NCBI RefSeq assembly: GCF_001189965.1
Contig: NZ_LFLU01000012.1
Location: forward strand, 1 to 64,000
From: Herbaspirillum rhizosphaerae
GTDB lineage: Bacteria > Pseudomonadota > Gammaproteobacteria > Burkholderiales > Burkholderiaceae_D
Length of the DNA: 64,000 bases
Direction of reading: 5' to 3'
In this document: piece after piece, positions 17,282 through 27,598 of the stretch
How positions within the stretch are numbered: the stretch's first letter is position 1
Layout of the letters: each line of letters starts with the position of its first letter
Notes under the pieces: generated by a model
What the model saw: only the letters and a program-made list of their open reading frames with translations
What the model was told of the DNA's origin: nothing
Database searches by the model: none
Translations under genes and position numbers: made by a program

Positions 17282-17803
17282 TCAATTACTTGCCAGTTTC
17301 ATCGCCTTCAGACCGGCGACGACGCGGATCTGATAGGAAACGAAGGCGATCAGTTGCGACAAGGCCACCACGGCCGGCGTGCTGATGCCGGCGGCAGGCA
17401 GCGTATGCAGCGCAGCCTTGTCGCCTTCGACCGGACGTTCGGTCAAAGCGCGGGTAAAGATCAGCATCGCACGCAAGCGGCCTGCAGGCAGTTGCTCCGG
17501 TTCGCCGGAGGCTGCGACAGTCAGTTGTACGGCATCGGCGGGCAAGGCATCCAGACGCGCGCGGTAATGCGCCGCCACGTCCGTCGCGCCGGCCAGACGG
17601 CAGGCATACAGCGCCACCAGCAGGCGCTCGTCGAGGCCGATGCCTTCCAGCGCCGGATCGAACAGCGTGTCGTAGCTGCCCTGGGTCGCCACGGCGACTT
17701 TCTCGCGCTGGTGGCGCAAGGCGTGCAGACTGCTGCCGGCCTGCAAGCCGACCAGCTTGTCGATGACATCGTTGTCGATGTTGTATTCCACTTGCGTCGT
17801 CAT
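17282..17803 (-). CDS. CMD domain protein lacking the CxxC motif (Avi_7170-like)
   Basis: 173-residue helical protein related to the preceding family but without its redox pair: the equivalent segment reads LYACRLAGATDVAAHYRA, with only Cys68. It probably pairs structurally with the CxxC protein downstream. Start at 17803: AAGGAAG is 6 bp upstream, and the ATG overlaps the previous gene's stop (ATGA), which indicates translational coupling. Function unknown; the association with an AhpD homologue, a hydrolase and a peptide importer is the main clue. Confidence 0.8.
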   Translation of the reverse strand: MTTQVEYNIDNDVIDKLVGLQAGSSLHALRHQREKVAVATQGSYDTLFDPALEGIGLDERLLVALYACRLAGATDVAAHYRARLDALPADAVQLTVAASGEPEQLPAGRLRAMLIFTRALTERPVEGDKAALHTLPAAGISTPAVVALSQLIAFVSYQIRVVAGLKAMKLASN

Positions 17804-19146
17804 GAAACTTCCTTTCGAGTGAGAGATGCCTGCTCCTGCTTTCTGGCAATGGCATTCTTTAAAAATTGCTGCGCGTGCTGCCATGAATGATGATCGGCAT
17901 GCGCGTTGGCGGCAGGCTGTCCGCCGCCGGTGCTGATGCGTTTGGAAACCGGATGGGCGTAGCTGATCTGCGTCGTCGGCACATAGGGAAACAGAATCGC
18001 GTGGCCGGCGTCCTGGTAGTCGTGCCACTCCACCGCATGGGGATGCGCGACTTCTTCCAGCTTGTCGCTGACCATCCTCGAATACACACTGGACGGCCAC
18101 GAGCCGTCGTCGGTCGCCGAGAACAGCAGCACCGGCGCCTGGATTTTTTCCACGTGAATACGCGCCCTTGCGACAGCGTCCTTGTCCTGCAATGCGGTCA
18201 GCATGGCCAGTGCATGTCGATGCGGCGGCGGGCCCTGGTCAAACGGCGCCCAGCTGGCGTGACGATTGTTTTCCCATTGATGCGTCAAGGGCTTGCCGTC
18301 CAGCAGCCAGGTCGGCCCTTCCCGGCCGATGGCCGGATCGCAGGCGTTCTGGCCGCTGTGCACCAGCGCGCTCGGCACATAGGCCAGCACGGCCGAGACT
18401 TTTTCCGGGAAGGTGGCCCCCAGCAACAGCACCAGTTCGCCGCCGCGCGACTGGCCGCTGACGGCGACGAAATCGTGCAGCGGCCTGAGGGTGGCGCGCA
18501 GCCAGTCCAGGCCTTGTTCAAAATATTCCAGCGGCGTGTTGGAAATGTAATCCGACAGCCCCGGCGCCTTGAAATACGCCAGCGCAAAAGCGGCGTAACC
18601 GTGCGACGCATACAAAGCGGCGCGCGGTTCGTTGATGCCGCCGCCGGAACCGTTGAGGATCATCACCGCCGGATGCGGTCCGGCGCCGTGTGATGCAGGC
18701 GGCAAGAACAACGTGCCCACCAGGCCTTGCTCGCGCACTTCCCTGCGGATCACGCCGTCGGCAGACAAGCGTTGCACCAGTTCAGCCTCGGCCTCGCCGC
18801 CTGCGGCCTGAACCCGCAAGGTCGTCGCCAAAGGCTGCTGCACATCCGCATGAAACAGCTCGCGCCGGCCTTCCTGCTCCGGCGTTTGCGACCACAGCAG
18901 GCCCATTGCAGAAATGCCCTGGTAGTCGCCCTCAACCGCGGGCGCCAGCGATAAGTCGACATGGCCGGCGGCGTCCGCCACAAAGCGTGCGTTGCTTTGC
19001 CACGCCGCACCGGCGCGCAGCGTGCGGCTGGATACCTGCACCAGCTCGCCCGGCGCAGCGCCGGTGACGACAATGCGACGCGGCACATCGATCAGGCCGT
19101 CGGCCGGCACGACGGTGATCATCAGCATGGAATCAGGCGTAGTCAT
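17800..19146 (-). CDS. Acyl-CoA thioesterase/BAAT-type alpha/beta hydrolase
   Basis: 448-residue two-domain protein. The N-terminal beta-sandwich (about 10-110) is the acyl-CoA thioester hydrolase/BAAT N-terminal domain. The C-terminal alpha/beta hydrolase domain contains SGQSRGGE with nucleophile Ser233, an acidic residue in SATDDGSW and the late His in DAGHAI. Family members hydrolyse acyl-CoA thioesters or transfer acyl groups to amino acids. No signal peptide is present, so it is cytoplasmic. AGGAGG lies 8 bp before the start. It is coupled to the following CMD gene by ATGA and is 43 bp behind the binding-protein gene. Confidence 0.8.
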   Translation of the reverse strand: MTTPDSMLMITVVPADGLIDVPRRIVVTGAAPGELVQVSSRTLRAGAAWQSNARFVADAAGHVDLSLAPAVEGDYQGISAMGLLWSQTPEQEGRRELFHADVQQPLATTLRVQAAGGEAEAELVQRLSADGVIRREVREQGLVGTLFLPPASHGAGPHPAVMILNGSGGGINEPRAALYASHGYAAFALAYFKAPGLSDYISNTPLEYFEQGLDWLRATLRPLHDFVAVSGQSRGGELVLLLGATFPEKVSAVLAYVPSALVHSGQNACDPAIGREGPTWLLDGKPLTHQWENNRHASWAPFDQGPPPHRHALAMLTALQDKDAVARARIHVEKIQAPVLLFSATDDGSWPSSVYSRMVSDKLEEVAHPHAVEWHDYQDAGHAILFPYVPTTQISYAHPVSKRISTGGGQPAANAHADHHSWQHAQQFLKNAIARKQEQASLTRKEVS

Positions 19147-19189
19147 ATTGCAGCCCTCCTCATCGACCAGTTAAGCAATAGTTGAGCAA

Positions 19190-20770
19190 TTACTTCTTGT
19201 CCTGCGTCACCATCATCGCGGTGGTGCGGTCGCTGCTGGCCGGCGTCACCTTCAGGCCTTTTTTGGCGGCCCAGATGTTCTGATAGTGATACAGCGGAAT
19301 GACGCCGGCATCGTCGGAGACGATCTTGGCTGCATTGCGCAGGATCGCTTCACGCTTGGCGGCGTCGAATTCGGCAGTCGAATCGGCCAGCGCCTTGTCG
19401 ATAGCCGGATTGCTGTAGTGGTTCCAGTTGGAAGCGCCCAGGCCCTTCTTGGCGTCGACGGTTGCCAGCACATTGACCAGCGCATAGCTGGCTTCGCCGG
19501 TGCCGTTGCCCCATGCCAGCACGCTGACGGCAAACTCATTCTTGTTGGCGCGTGCGGCGTACGACGCCCATGGCAACACTTCCACCTGCGTCTTCACGCC
19601 GATGCGGGTCCAGAACTGCGCCACGGCCTGCATGGTTTCCGGCGCTTGCGGATAGCGGTCGTTCGGCACGTGGATGGTCAGCTTGAAGCCTTGCGGGAAG
19701 CCGGCGTCGGCCAGCAGCTTCTTGGCCTGGTTCACGTCGTTCGGGATGTTCTTGATGTCAGGGTTGTAGCCGAAGGTGTCGGCCGGCATCCATTGGTTGG
19801 CTTCGGTTGCGGCGCCCTGCAGGATACGGTCGACCAGCGCCTTGCGGTTGATCGCCAGCGACAGGGCTTTGCGCACGCGCGCATCGAGCAGCGGGTTCTT
19901 GTCGAGCTGCTTGCCGTTGTTGTCGGTGATGAACGGGCTCGGGCCTTCATGGAAACTCGGTTGCAGCAGCAACACGCGCAGGCCGTTGTACGGGAACACC
20001 TTGACGTTCGGCGACTGCTTCAGCTTGGCCAGATCCGACACCGACACCTTGTCGATCACGTCGACATCGCCCGACAGCAATGCTGCCGTACGCGCAGCGG
20101 CGTTGTTGATGTAGCGGTAATTGACCTTTTCCCAGAGTTGCTTCTGGCCCCAGTAGTCGTTGTTGCGTTCCATGATGACGCGGTCGCCCGGCGTGTAGGA
20201 AACGTATTTGTACGGACCGCTGCCGACCATGGCCGCGCCGCTGTTGTAGTTTTCGGTCTGCGATTTTTCGCCGACATGCTTGCTGACGATATGCACCGAT
20301 GCCAGGTTCAGCGGCAAGTCAGGATTGGCGATATTGGTCTTGATGATCAGCGTCAGCGGATCCTTGGCAGTCACCGATTCCACTGTGCGCAAATAGCCGG
20401 CGAAGGTCGCCACGCTGCCCGGCACGGCGCGTGCGCGCTGGTACGAGAAGATCACGTCATCGGCGGTAAAGGGCTTGCCGTCCTGCCACTTGACGTTGGG
20501 ACGCAGCTTGAATTCCCAGGTTTTCGGATCGATGTTTTTCCAGCTGGCAGCCAGGCCCGGTTGCAGCTTGTTGTAATTGTTCTCGACCAGCAGATCCCAG
20601 AAGTGCAGGTCGACGGAACGGTCGCCGGCGTGGTTGTTCAGTTGCGGATCAAGCGACGACAGCGGATCGGCAAATGCAATGTTCAGCGTTTGCGCGCCGG
20701 CCGAAGTGGCGGCGGCTGCGGCACCCAGCAGCGCAACGGCCAGCAGGCGGGAAAGTACGGTTTTCTTCAT
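19190..20770 (-). CDS. Periplasmic peptide-type ABC substrate-binding protein (SBP_bac_5)
   Basis: About 526-residue family 5 binding protein with a signal peptide (about 1-26, ending SAGAQ). Typical family stretches include DPLSSLDPQLNNH near the N-terminus, WEFKLRPNVKWQDGKPF, and late LVNVLATVDAKKG. It delivers oligopeptides or similar organic solutes to the adjacent DppBCDF-like transporter. Three ATG codons cluster at the start; the one at 20770 is chosen because GAGG lies 9 bp upstream. It lies inside the operon, 62 bp after the DppF-like gene. The ligand is unknown. Confidence 0.88.
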   Translation of the reverse strand: MKKTVLSRLLAVALLGAAAAATSAGAQTLNIAFADPLSSLDPQLNNHAGDRSVDLHFWDLLVENNYNKLQPGLAASWKNIDPKTWEFKLRPNVKWQDGKPFTADDVIFSYQRARAVPGSVATFAGYLRTVESVTAKDPLTLIIKTNIANPDLPLNLASVHIVSKHVGEKSQTENYNSGAAMVGSGPYKYVSYTPGDRVIMERNNDYWGQKQLWEKVNYRYINNAAARTAALLSGDVDVIDKVSVSDLAKLKQSPNVKVFPYNGLRVLLLQPSFHEGPSPFITDNNGKQLDKNPLLDARVRKALSLAINRKALVDRILQGAATEANQWMPADTFGYNPDIKNIPNDVNQAKKLLADAGFPQGFKLTIHVPNDRYPQAPETMQAVAQFWTRIGVKTQVEVLPWASYAARANKNEFAVSVLAWGNGTGEASYALVNVLATVDAKKGLGASNWNHYSNPAIDKALADSTAEFDAAKREAILRNAAKIVSDDAGVIPLYHYQNIWAAKKGLKVTPASSDRTTAMMVTQDKK

Positions 20771-20832
20771 GTTCATCATCCTCGGTAGTGGTGGATAGAG
20801 ATTGTTTTATATCGATGCTGCCTGCTGCAATG

Positions 20833-21853
20833 CTACTGATCGTTCAAATGACACGCGCTCATGTGGCCCGGTGCGACTTCCTTGAGCGCCGGCGCCTCCT
20901 GCCGGCAGCGCGGCATGGCGTGCGGACAGCGCGGATGGAAGTGGCAACCCGGCGGCGGATTCAGCGGACTCGGAATCTCGCCCTTGATCGCCGTGAACGA
21001 CTTGTTGCGCGCCTGCAGGCGCGGCACTTCGGCCAGCAAGGCCTGCGTATAGGGATGATTCGGCCGCGCGAACAATTCTTCGACGCCGGCGCTCTCGACG
21101 ATGCGTCCCAGATACATGATCACCACGCGATCCGACACATGTTCGACCACGCCCAGATCGTGACTGATGAACAGATAGGTCAGGCCAAGCTGCTGGCGCA
21201 GGTCGCTGAACAGGTTGAGGATCTGCGCCTGAATCGACACATCCAGCGCCGCCACCGCCTCGTCCGCCACCAGCATCTGCGGTTGCACCGCCAGCGCGCG
21301 GGCGATGCCGATACGCTGGCGCTGGCCGCCGCTGAACTGATGCGGATAGCGGTCGCGCAGTTCCGGATCGAGTCCGGCGCGCAGCAGTTGCGCGCTGACG
21401 TAGTCGTCGAGACCGGCCTTGTCGGTCATGCCGTGAATCAGCGCGGCTTCGCCGACGATTTCGTCGACGCGCAGGCGCGGATTGAGGCTGGCGTAAGGAT
21501 TCTGGAAAATCATCTGCACCTTGCGGCGCGTGGCGTGCTGTTCGCGTGCGCTGAGCCGGTTGCGGTCGACGCCATCGACCAGCACCTGTCCCGATGAGGG
21601 CGACAGCAGCCCGCTGACGATGCGTCCCAGCGTCGACTTGCCGCAACCGGATTCACCCACCAGCCCGACCACTTCGCCGGGCATGACGTGCAGGTCGACC
21701 GCATCGAGCGCCTGCGTGACCGCCGCCGGACGCATCCAGCCGCGCGCGATCAGCTGCGATTCGAACGGCCGCGGCTTGCGCTCGCCGAAACGCTTGCCGA
21801 CCTCCCGAACCTCCACCAGCGGAGTCACTTTTTCCATTGTTTGTCGTGCTGCC

Positions 21854-21861
<8 letters not shown>
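20833..21861 (-). CDS. Peptide ABC transporter ATP-binding protein (DppF-like)
   Basis: 342-residue nucleotide-binding subunit of an oligopeptide/dipeptide importer. Walker A is GESGCGKST, the signature is FSGGQRQRIGIARA and Walker B is MLVADEAVAALD, where Ala replaces the usual Pro of DEP. The C-terminal oligopeptide/dipeptide domain has the Cys-rich PGCHFHPRCPHAMPRC segment of DppF/OppF. The start at 21861 overlaps the upstream ATPase stop by 8 bp. It pairs with the DppD-like subunit. Confidence 0.88.
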
Positions 21862-22854
<993 letters not shown>

Positions 22855-22858
<4 letters not shown>

Positions 22859-23832
22859 TTTTGCCACCTCGGATTCATGACGTCGCGCAGGCGATCGCCG
22901 ACCATGTTGATCGCCACGATCACCACCAGCAAGGCGATGCCGGGATAGAAGCTGATCCAGTATTCGCCGGACAGCATGTATTGATAGCCATTGGAAATCA
23001 GCAAGCCCAGCGACGGTTCCGTGATCGGCACGCCGAGGCCGAGGAAACTCAAGGTCGCTTCCAGCGTGATGGCGCGCGCAATCTGCAGCGTGCCGATGAC
23101 GATCAGCGGCGGCAGGCAGTTGGGCAGGATGTGGCGCACCATGATGCGCCAGCCGGACACGCCGAGTCCGCGTGCGGCTTCGACATATTCCTTCTGCCGC
23201 TCGACCAACGCCTGGCCGCGCGCGGTGCGGGCGTAGTAAGCCCACTCCAGCACCACCAGCGTCGCCATGACGTTGAAGATGCCCTTGCCCAGGTAGGCCA
23301 GGATCAGCATCGACACCAGGATCGACGGAAACGACAGCACCAGATCCGCCAGGCGCATCAGCAGCGCATCGACCTTGCCGCCGGCATACGCCGCCAGCAA
23401 ACCGATCAGCGTGCCGATCACGCCGGCCAGCAAGGCCGAACCGACGCCGATGCCGACGCTGATGCGCAAGCCGTACAGAATCGCGGAATACAGATCGCGC
23501 CCCTGCCCGTCCGTGCCCAGCCAGTAGGTGAACGTGCCGAGACCGTTGGCGCTGCCAGGATGCAGGCGTGCGTCGAGCACGTCCAGCTGCATCAGGTCGT
23601 AAGGGTTTTGCGGCGTCAGCCAGGGCGCCGCCAGGGCAGCGACCATCAGCAGGACGGCGACCGCCAGGCCGAACATGGCCGTCTTCGACGCCAGGAAGCC
23701 GCGCATCACGCGGCGCCAAGGCGACTCGCGGCGCGGCGTCTGGAATGCCGACAAGGCGGCCACTCTGGCGCGCACTTCTTCCTGCGTCATCGGCGCTGCC
23801 GGCTCCGGCTTGGGAGCAACAATCTCGCTCAT
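22855..23832 (-). CDS. Peptide ABC transporter permease (DppC-like)
   Basis: 325-residue inner-membrane permease with an N-terminal OppC-type extension and about six TM helices. The coupling-helix EAA region reads EYVEAARGLGVSGWRIM, and GTDGQGRDLYSAILYGLR is characteristic of DppC/OppC. Its start overlaps the DppB-like stop (ATGA) and its stop overlaps the DppD-like start (ATGA). Confidence 0.88.
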
Positions 23833-24803
23833 GCCTTGACCTCCACCCGCACGCGCGGATCCAGTACTTTATAGAGGACGTCGACGATCAGGTTCAGCGT
23901 CACGAACAGGCACACGATCACCATCATGTACGCCACGATCACCGGACGGTCCAGCGCATTGATGCTGTCGAGGATCAGCTTGCCGGCGCCGGGCCAGGCG
24001 AAGATGCTTTCGGTGACGACCGCGAAGGCGATAGTGGAGCCGAACTCCAGCCCGAGGATCGTCACCAGCGGAATCAGCGTATTGCGCAACACATACATCA
24101 GCACCACACGCAGCGGCGCCAGGCCTTTGGCGCGCGCGAACTTGACGAAATCCATCGGCAGCACTTCACGCACATTGGCGCGGGTGAGACGGATCACCAG
24201 CGAAATCTTGAACAGCGACAGGTTCAGCGCCGGCAGGATCAGGTGACGCAAACCGTCTGCCGTCAGCCACGACCACTGGATGCCGAACAAGCCCGCCGTC
24301 TGGCCGCGTCCGCCCGACGGCAGCCAGCCCAGCGACACGCTGAAGGCCATGATCAGCATCAGGCCGATCCAGAAGGTCGGCAGCGAAAAGCCGAGGATGC
24401 TGCCGGTCATGATCATGCGCGAGAAGAGGTTGTCCGGAAACAGCCCGGCCAGCAAGCCCAGCGGAATCCCCACCAGCACGGCCAGGATCAGCGCCGCAAA
24501 CGCCAGTTCCAGCGTGGCCGGCAGGCGTTGGAAGATCAGCTTGATGGCCGGCTCGTTGTAGACGAAGCTGTTGCCCAGGTTGCCGTGCAGCGCACCGTTG
24601 AGGAAGGCCAGGTATTGCCGCCAGATCGGCTGGTCCAGACCGAGCTCCTTGATGATGCGCAGGCGGTCGACCTGGTCGACGTCCTGACCGATCAGGATAT
24701 CGACCGGATTGCCGATCATGTGCAGGCCGAAGAAGACGATCACCGTCATCAGCAGCAGCACCGCAAGCGCCTGCAAGACGCTGCGCAGAATGGCTCCGCT
24801 CAT
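23829..24803 (-). CDS. Peptide ABC transporter permease (DppB-like)
   Basis: 324-residue inner-membrane permease with about six TM helices. LGLDQPIWRQYLAFLNGALHG is typical of the DppB N-terminal periplasmic region; the EAA loop is MDFVKFARAKGLAPLRV. The start at 24803 is chosen for the ATGA overlap with the monooxygenase stop. The frame is open 48 bp further upstream within that gene. Confidence 0.88.
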   Translation of the reverse strand: MSGAILRSVLQALAVLLLMTVIVFFGLHMIGNPVDILIGQDVDQVDRLRIIKELGLDQPIWRQYLAFLNGALHGNLGNSFVYNEPAIKLIFQRLPATLELAFAALILAVLVGIPLGLLAGLFPDNLFSRMIMTGSILGFSLPTFWIGLMLIMAFSVSLGWLPSGGRGQTAGLFGIQWSWLTADGLRHLILPALNLSLFKISLVIRLTRANVREVLPMDFVKFARAKGLAPLRVVLMYVLRNTLIPLVTILGLEFGSTIAFAVVTESIFAWPGAGKLILDSINALDRPVIVAYMMVIVCLFVTLNLIVDVLYKVLDPRVRVEVKA

Positions 24804-26293
24804 CGGCTGGCTCCCCGACGTTCTTGCTCGGTCGGCTCGGAAGGCGTCCATTCGTCGCCGATCAGCTCCGGCTCTTCATAGGCCTGGATGTTCTTGTAAT
24901 GCGTGTCGACATCCTCGCCGTAGAGCAAGGACGCAATGCCCTGCGCCAGCCGTTGCGCGCCGTCGCTGATGGCCGGGATGTCGCCCGACAGCGTGCCGTG
25001 GGTCAAGGCCGCCGGGTAGCAGAAGCAATGCACGCGCTCCAGGCCCGGCAAGCCGCCCGGATGCTTTTGCTGGAACTCGAATGCCGGACCGAGATCGGGC
25101 GAATCGGACAATTCCATGTCTTCGTCGCCGACCGGCGGCATGTAGCGCGAACGCCAGTTGCGGATATGCGGCGCAATGGCGGCGAACTCCGGACGCACGG
25201 TCCAATCGATGCGAAAGCCGGTCGAGAAAATCAGGAAATCGATCTCGAAGGCGCCGCGCGGCGTAACGATACGCAGGCTGTCGCCGGCCACCTCGACCTT
25301 GTCGATGGAGGCGCCGAACAGGAAACGCGCATTGGCGAACTTCGACACGCGCTGCACGCTGCCGCTCGGCGGCGGCGTCTGCTGCACGTTGATGTAATGG
25401 CGGATGCGCCACTTCCACTCATCGGGCAGATTGATGTGGCCGTTGGTGAGGCCCGGGCTGCCCGCGCCCTTGCCTTTGTTGATGCGGGGCAGTTCCTTGC
25501 GGCGGATCAGCAGGTCGACGCGTTCGGCGCCGGACTCCAGCGCAGTTGCGGCGCTGTCCATGGACGATGCGCCGGCGCCGATGACGCCGACACGCTTGCC
25601 GGCCAGCTTGCTGTAATCCATGTCGTCCGACGAATGCGCCCACAGCGCGCGCGGCAGGCTCTCGGCCAGCGGCGGCAAGTAAGCGCCGCCGAGGCCGTCG
25701 CGGCCGGTGGCCAGTACGACACGGCGCGCCAGCACCACCGACTTGCCCGCCGGCGCATCGACATGCAGCTCCACGACGCCGTCGGCGCGCGGCAGGATGG
25801 CGTCGATGCGATGCTCGTTGCGGATGTCCAGCGCCATGACCTTGCGGTACCAGCGCAGATAATCCATCCATTGCAGGCGCGGGATTTTATCGAGCGCTTC
25901 CCAGGCTTCCAGCCCGAATTGCGCTTCAAACCAGGCGCGGAAGGTCAGCGCAGCAAAGCCCAGCGCAGGGCCAGTCAGTTTCTTGGGCGAGCGCAGGGTT
26001 TCCATGCGCGCGGTGGTCGCCCACGGACCTTCAAAACCCGCCGGCGACTGATCGTAAATGACGACGTTGATGCCCAGGTGCAGCAGCGACACCGCAGCCG
26101 CCATTCCGGCCTGGCCGCCGCCGATGACGGCGACATCCAGCACCTCCCGGTCATCCACGGTCTTGGGCGGCACCCAGGATTTGGCCGGCAGCTCCAGCCA
26201 TGCAAGGTCTTGCTGCAGACGCGCTTCCAGTGCGGCCAGACCGCTTGCGCCGGCGCCTGCAACTGCATTCGCGGCATGTGTGGTTTCACTCAC
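24800..26293 (-). CDS. Flavin-containing NAD(P)-dependent monooxygenase/oxidoreductase
   Basis: 497-residue two-dinucleotide-binding-domain flavoprotein. The FAD motif is VAVIGGGQAGMAAA (55-68). The NAD(P) motif is GKRVGVIGAGASSMDSA (about 231-247). The segment FLIFSTGFRID resembles the conserved ATGF region of flavin monooxygenases. Such enzymes oxygenate soft nucleophiles (S, N) or ketones. The start is GTG, with AAGGGG upstream. It heads the ten-gene run and is coupled to the DppB-like gene by ATGA. The substrate is probably the imported compound, but the sequence does not name it. Confidence 0.82.
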   Translation of the reverse strand: MSETTHAANAVAGAGASGLAALEARLQQDLAWLELPAKSWVPPKTVDDREVLDVAVIGGGQAGMAAAVSLLHLGINVVIYDQSPAGFEGPWATTARMETLRSPKKLTGPALGFAALTFRAWFEAQFGLEAWEALDKIPRLQWMDYLRWYRKVMALDIRNEHRIDAILPRADGVVELHVDAPAGKSVVLARRVVLATGRDGLGGAYLPPLAESLPRALWAHSSDDMDYSKLAGKRVGVIGAGASSMDSAATALESGAERVDLLIRRKELPRINKGKGAGSPGLTNGHINLPDEWKWRIRHYINVQQTPPPSGSVQRVSKFANARFLFGASIDKVEVAGDSLRIVTPRGAFEIDFLIFSTGFRIDWTVRPEFAAIAPHIRNWRSRYMPPVGDEDMELSDSPDLGPAFEFQQKHPGGLPGLERVHCFCYPAALTHGTLSGDIPAISDGAQRLAQGIASLLYGEDVDTHYKNIQAYEEPELIGDEWTPSEPTEQERRGASR

Positions 26294-26401
26294 GATGAGC
26301 GCCCCTTCCCTGTCGGCTGAATATAAAAATCATGTACATGCCTGCTGCTTCATTCCGTTGTTCAATCCATGTTCCGGCATCGTCGGATGCCGTCCACTGC
26401 G

Positions 26402-27331
26402 TTACAGCAAATCGTCGTGATCGCCGGCGTCGCGTTTGACGAAGCCGTGCAGGATGTTCCTGGCTGCTGTTTCGATGGCGCCGATCAGGGCTTGCGTGAT
26501 GCTGTCGACCGGTTTGCCGAAGGGCGTGACGACGCCGAAATAAAAAGGGATGTTCTCCGCCAGCGGACGCACCGCCAGCCCTTCGATCGGCATGCCCAGC
26601 GCGGTGATCGGTTCCACCAGCGCCACGCCGAGACCGGCGTGCGCCGCCATGATGGCGTTAAACGAGGTATTGGTTTCGATCGCCACGTTCAACGGCTTGT
26701 CGTGACCGAGCGCCATGTCGATGCGCTGGCGCAAGCGGTAACGGTTGGACATGGTGATCACGCGCTCATGGCGCAAGGCATCGACCGTCACCACATCGGC
26801 TTTGGCTAGCGGGCTGTCGGCGCGCAGCACCGCCACGCAGGGCGCCTGGCCGATCCAGTGCAGATCGAGGCCGCGATGCGCCACCGGCAAGCTGGTAAGG
26901 CCGAGGCTGACAGTGCGATGCAGCACCGAGTGCACGACCTGCTCCGCCGAGGCGCTGCGCAGATGGATATGTTCGGGCAAGCCGTGTTTTTCAACCAGCT
27001 TGAGCGCCGCCGGCGCGATGGTCGACGCCAGCGCCGGCGTTGCCACCAGGTGGATAGGCTGCAACTCTTCGCGGCCGATTTCCAGCGCGCGTTCGCGAAT
27101 GGTGCGCAAGCCGACCAGCGAGCGCTCGACTTCTTCATATAAGAGGAAAGCCTTGTCGGTCGGCGTCACGCGCGGGCCGTTACGGTCGAACAAGGGGTAA
27201 CCGAGCTCACCTTCCAGATCCTGGATCGCCTTGCTGACGGCCGGCTGCGAACGGCCAAGGCTGCGCCCGGCCCCGGTCACGCTACCGATCGTCATTACCG
27301 CCGAAAAAGCTTCCAGTTGGTTCAGGTCCAT
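26402..27331 (-). CDS. LysR family transcriptional regulator
   Basis: 309-residue LysR regulator with an N-terminal winged helix-turn-helix (AGRSLGRSQPAVSKAIQDLE) and an effector domain. It lies 108 bp upstream of, and in the same direction as, the monooxygenase-Dpp operon, and is divergent from the cysteine desulfurase. It may regulate either unit. The gap before its start contains direct repeats that could be its binding sites. Confidence 0.88.
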   Translation of the reverse strand: MDLNQLEAFSAVMTIGSVTGAGRSLGRSQPAVSKAIQDLEGELGYPLFDRNGPRVTPTDKAFLLYEEVERSLVGLRTIRERALEIGREELQPIHLVATPALASTIAPAALKLVEKHGLPEHIHLRSASAEQVVHSVLHRTVSLGLTSLPVAHRGLDLHWIGQAPCVAVLRADSPLAKADVVTVDALRHERVITMSNRYRLRQRIDMALGHDKPLNVAIETNTSFNAIMAAHAGLGVALVEPITALGMPIEGLAVRPLAENIPFYFGVVTPFGKPVDSITQALIGAIETAARNILHGFVKRDAGDHDDLL

Positions 27332-27364
27332 ATTATTATGGTTTATATGATTTTCGGATTATAA

Positions 27365-27414
27365 GCATACGTTAATTCGATTTAAGTATAATCATTTTGC
27401 ATAAGTTAATACGA
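27365..27414. promoter_or_regulatory. Direct-repeat boxes in divergent promoter region
   Basis: GCATACGTTAATTCGA (27365-27380) and GCATAAGTTAATACGA (27399-27414) agree at 14 of 16 positions and start 34 bp apart, about three helical turns. A partial third copy, GCATAAG, is at 27422-27428. They lie in a 267-bp AT-rich gap between the LysR gene (start 27331) and the cysteine desulfurase (start 27599). Binding by the LysR protein is an inference. Confidence 0.5.
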
Positions 27415-27598
27415 AAAAACTGCATAAGCCGGCATGAGCGCCGTTGCCAGCCTGTTTGGACGGCCTGACGCCATGCGCGCCGTTTTATGCGGCTTTTCAC
27501 AATTGCTCACAAATTGCATATTGAAATACATTTATATTCGTTTTTCATCTATTGATTTCATCGTAACGTAAGCACCTCTCTATTACGGATTCATTGCC

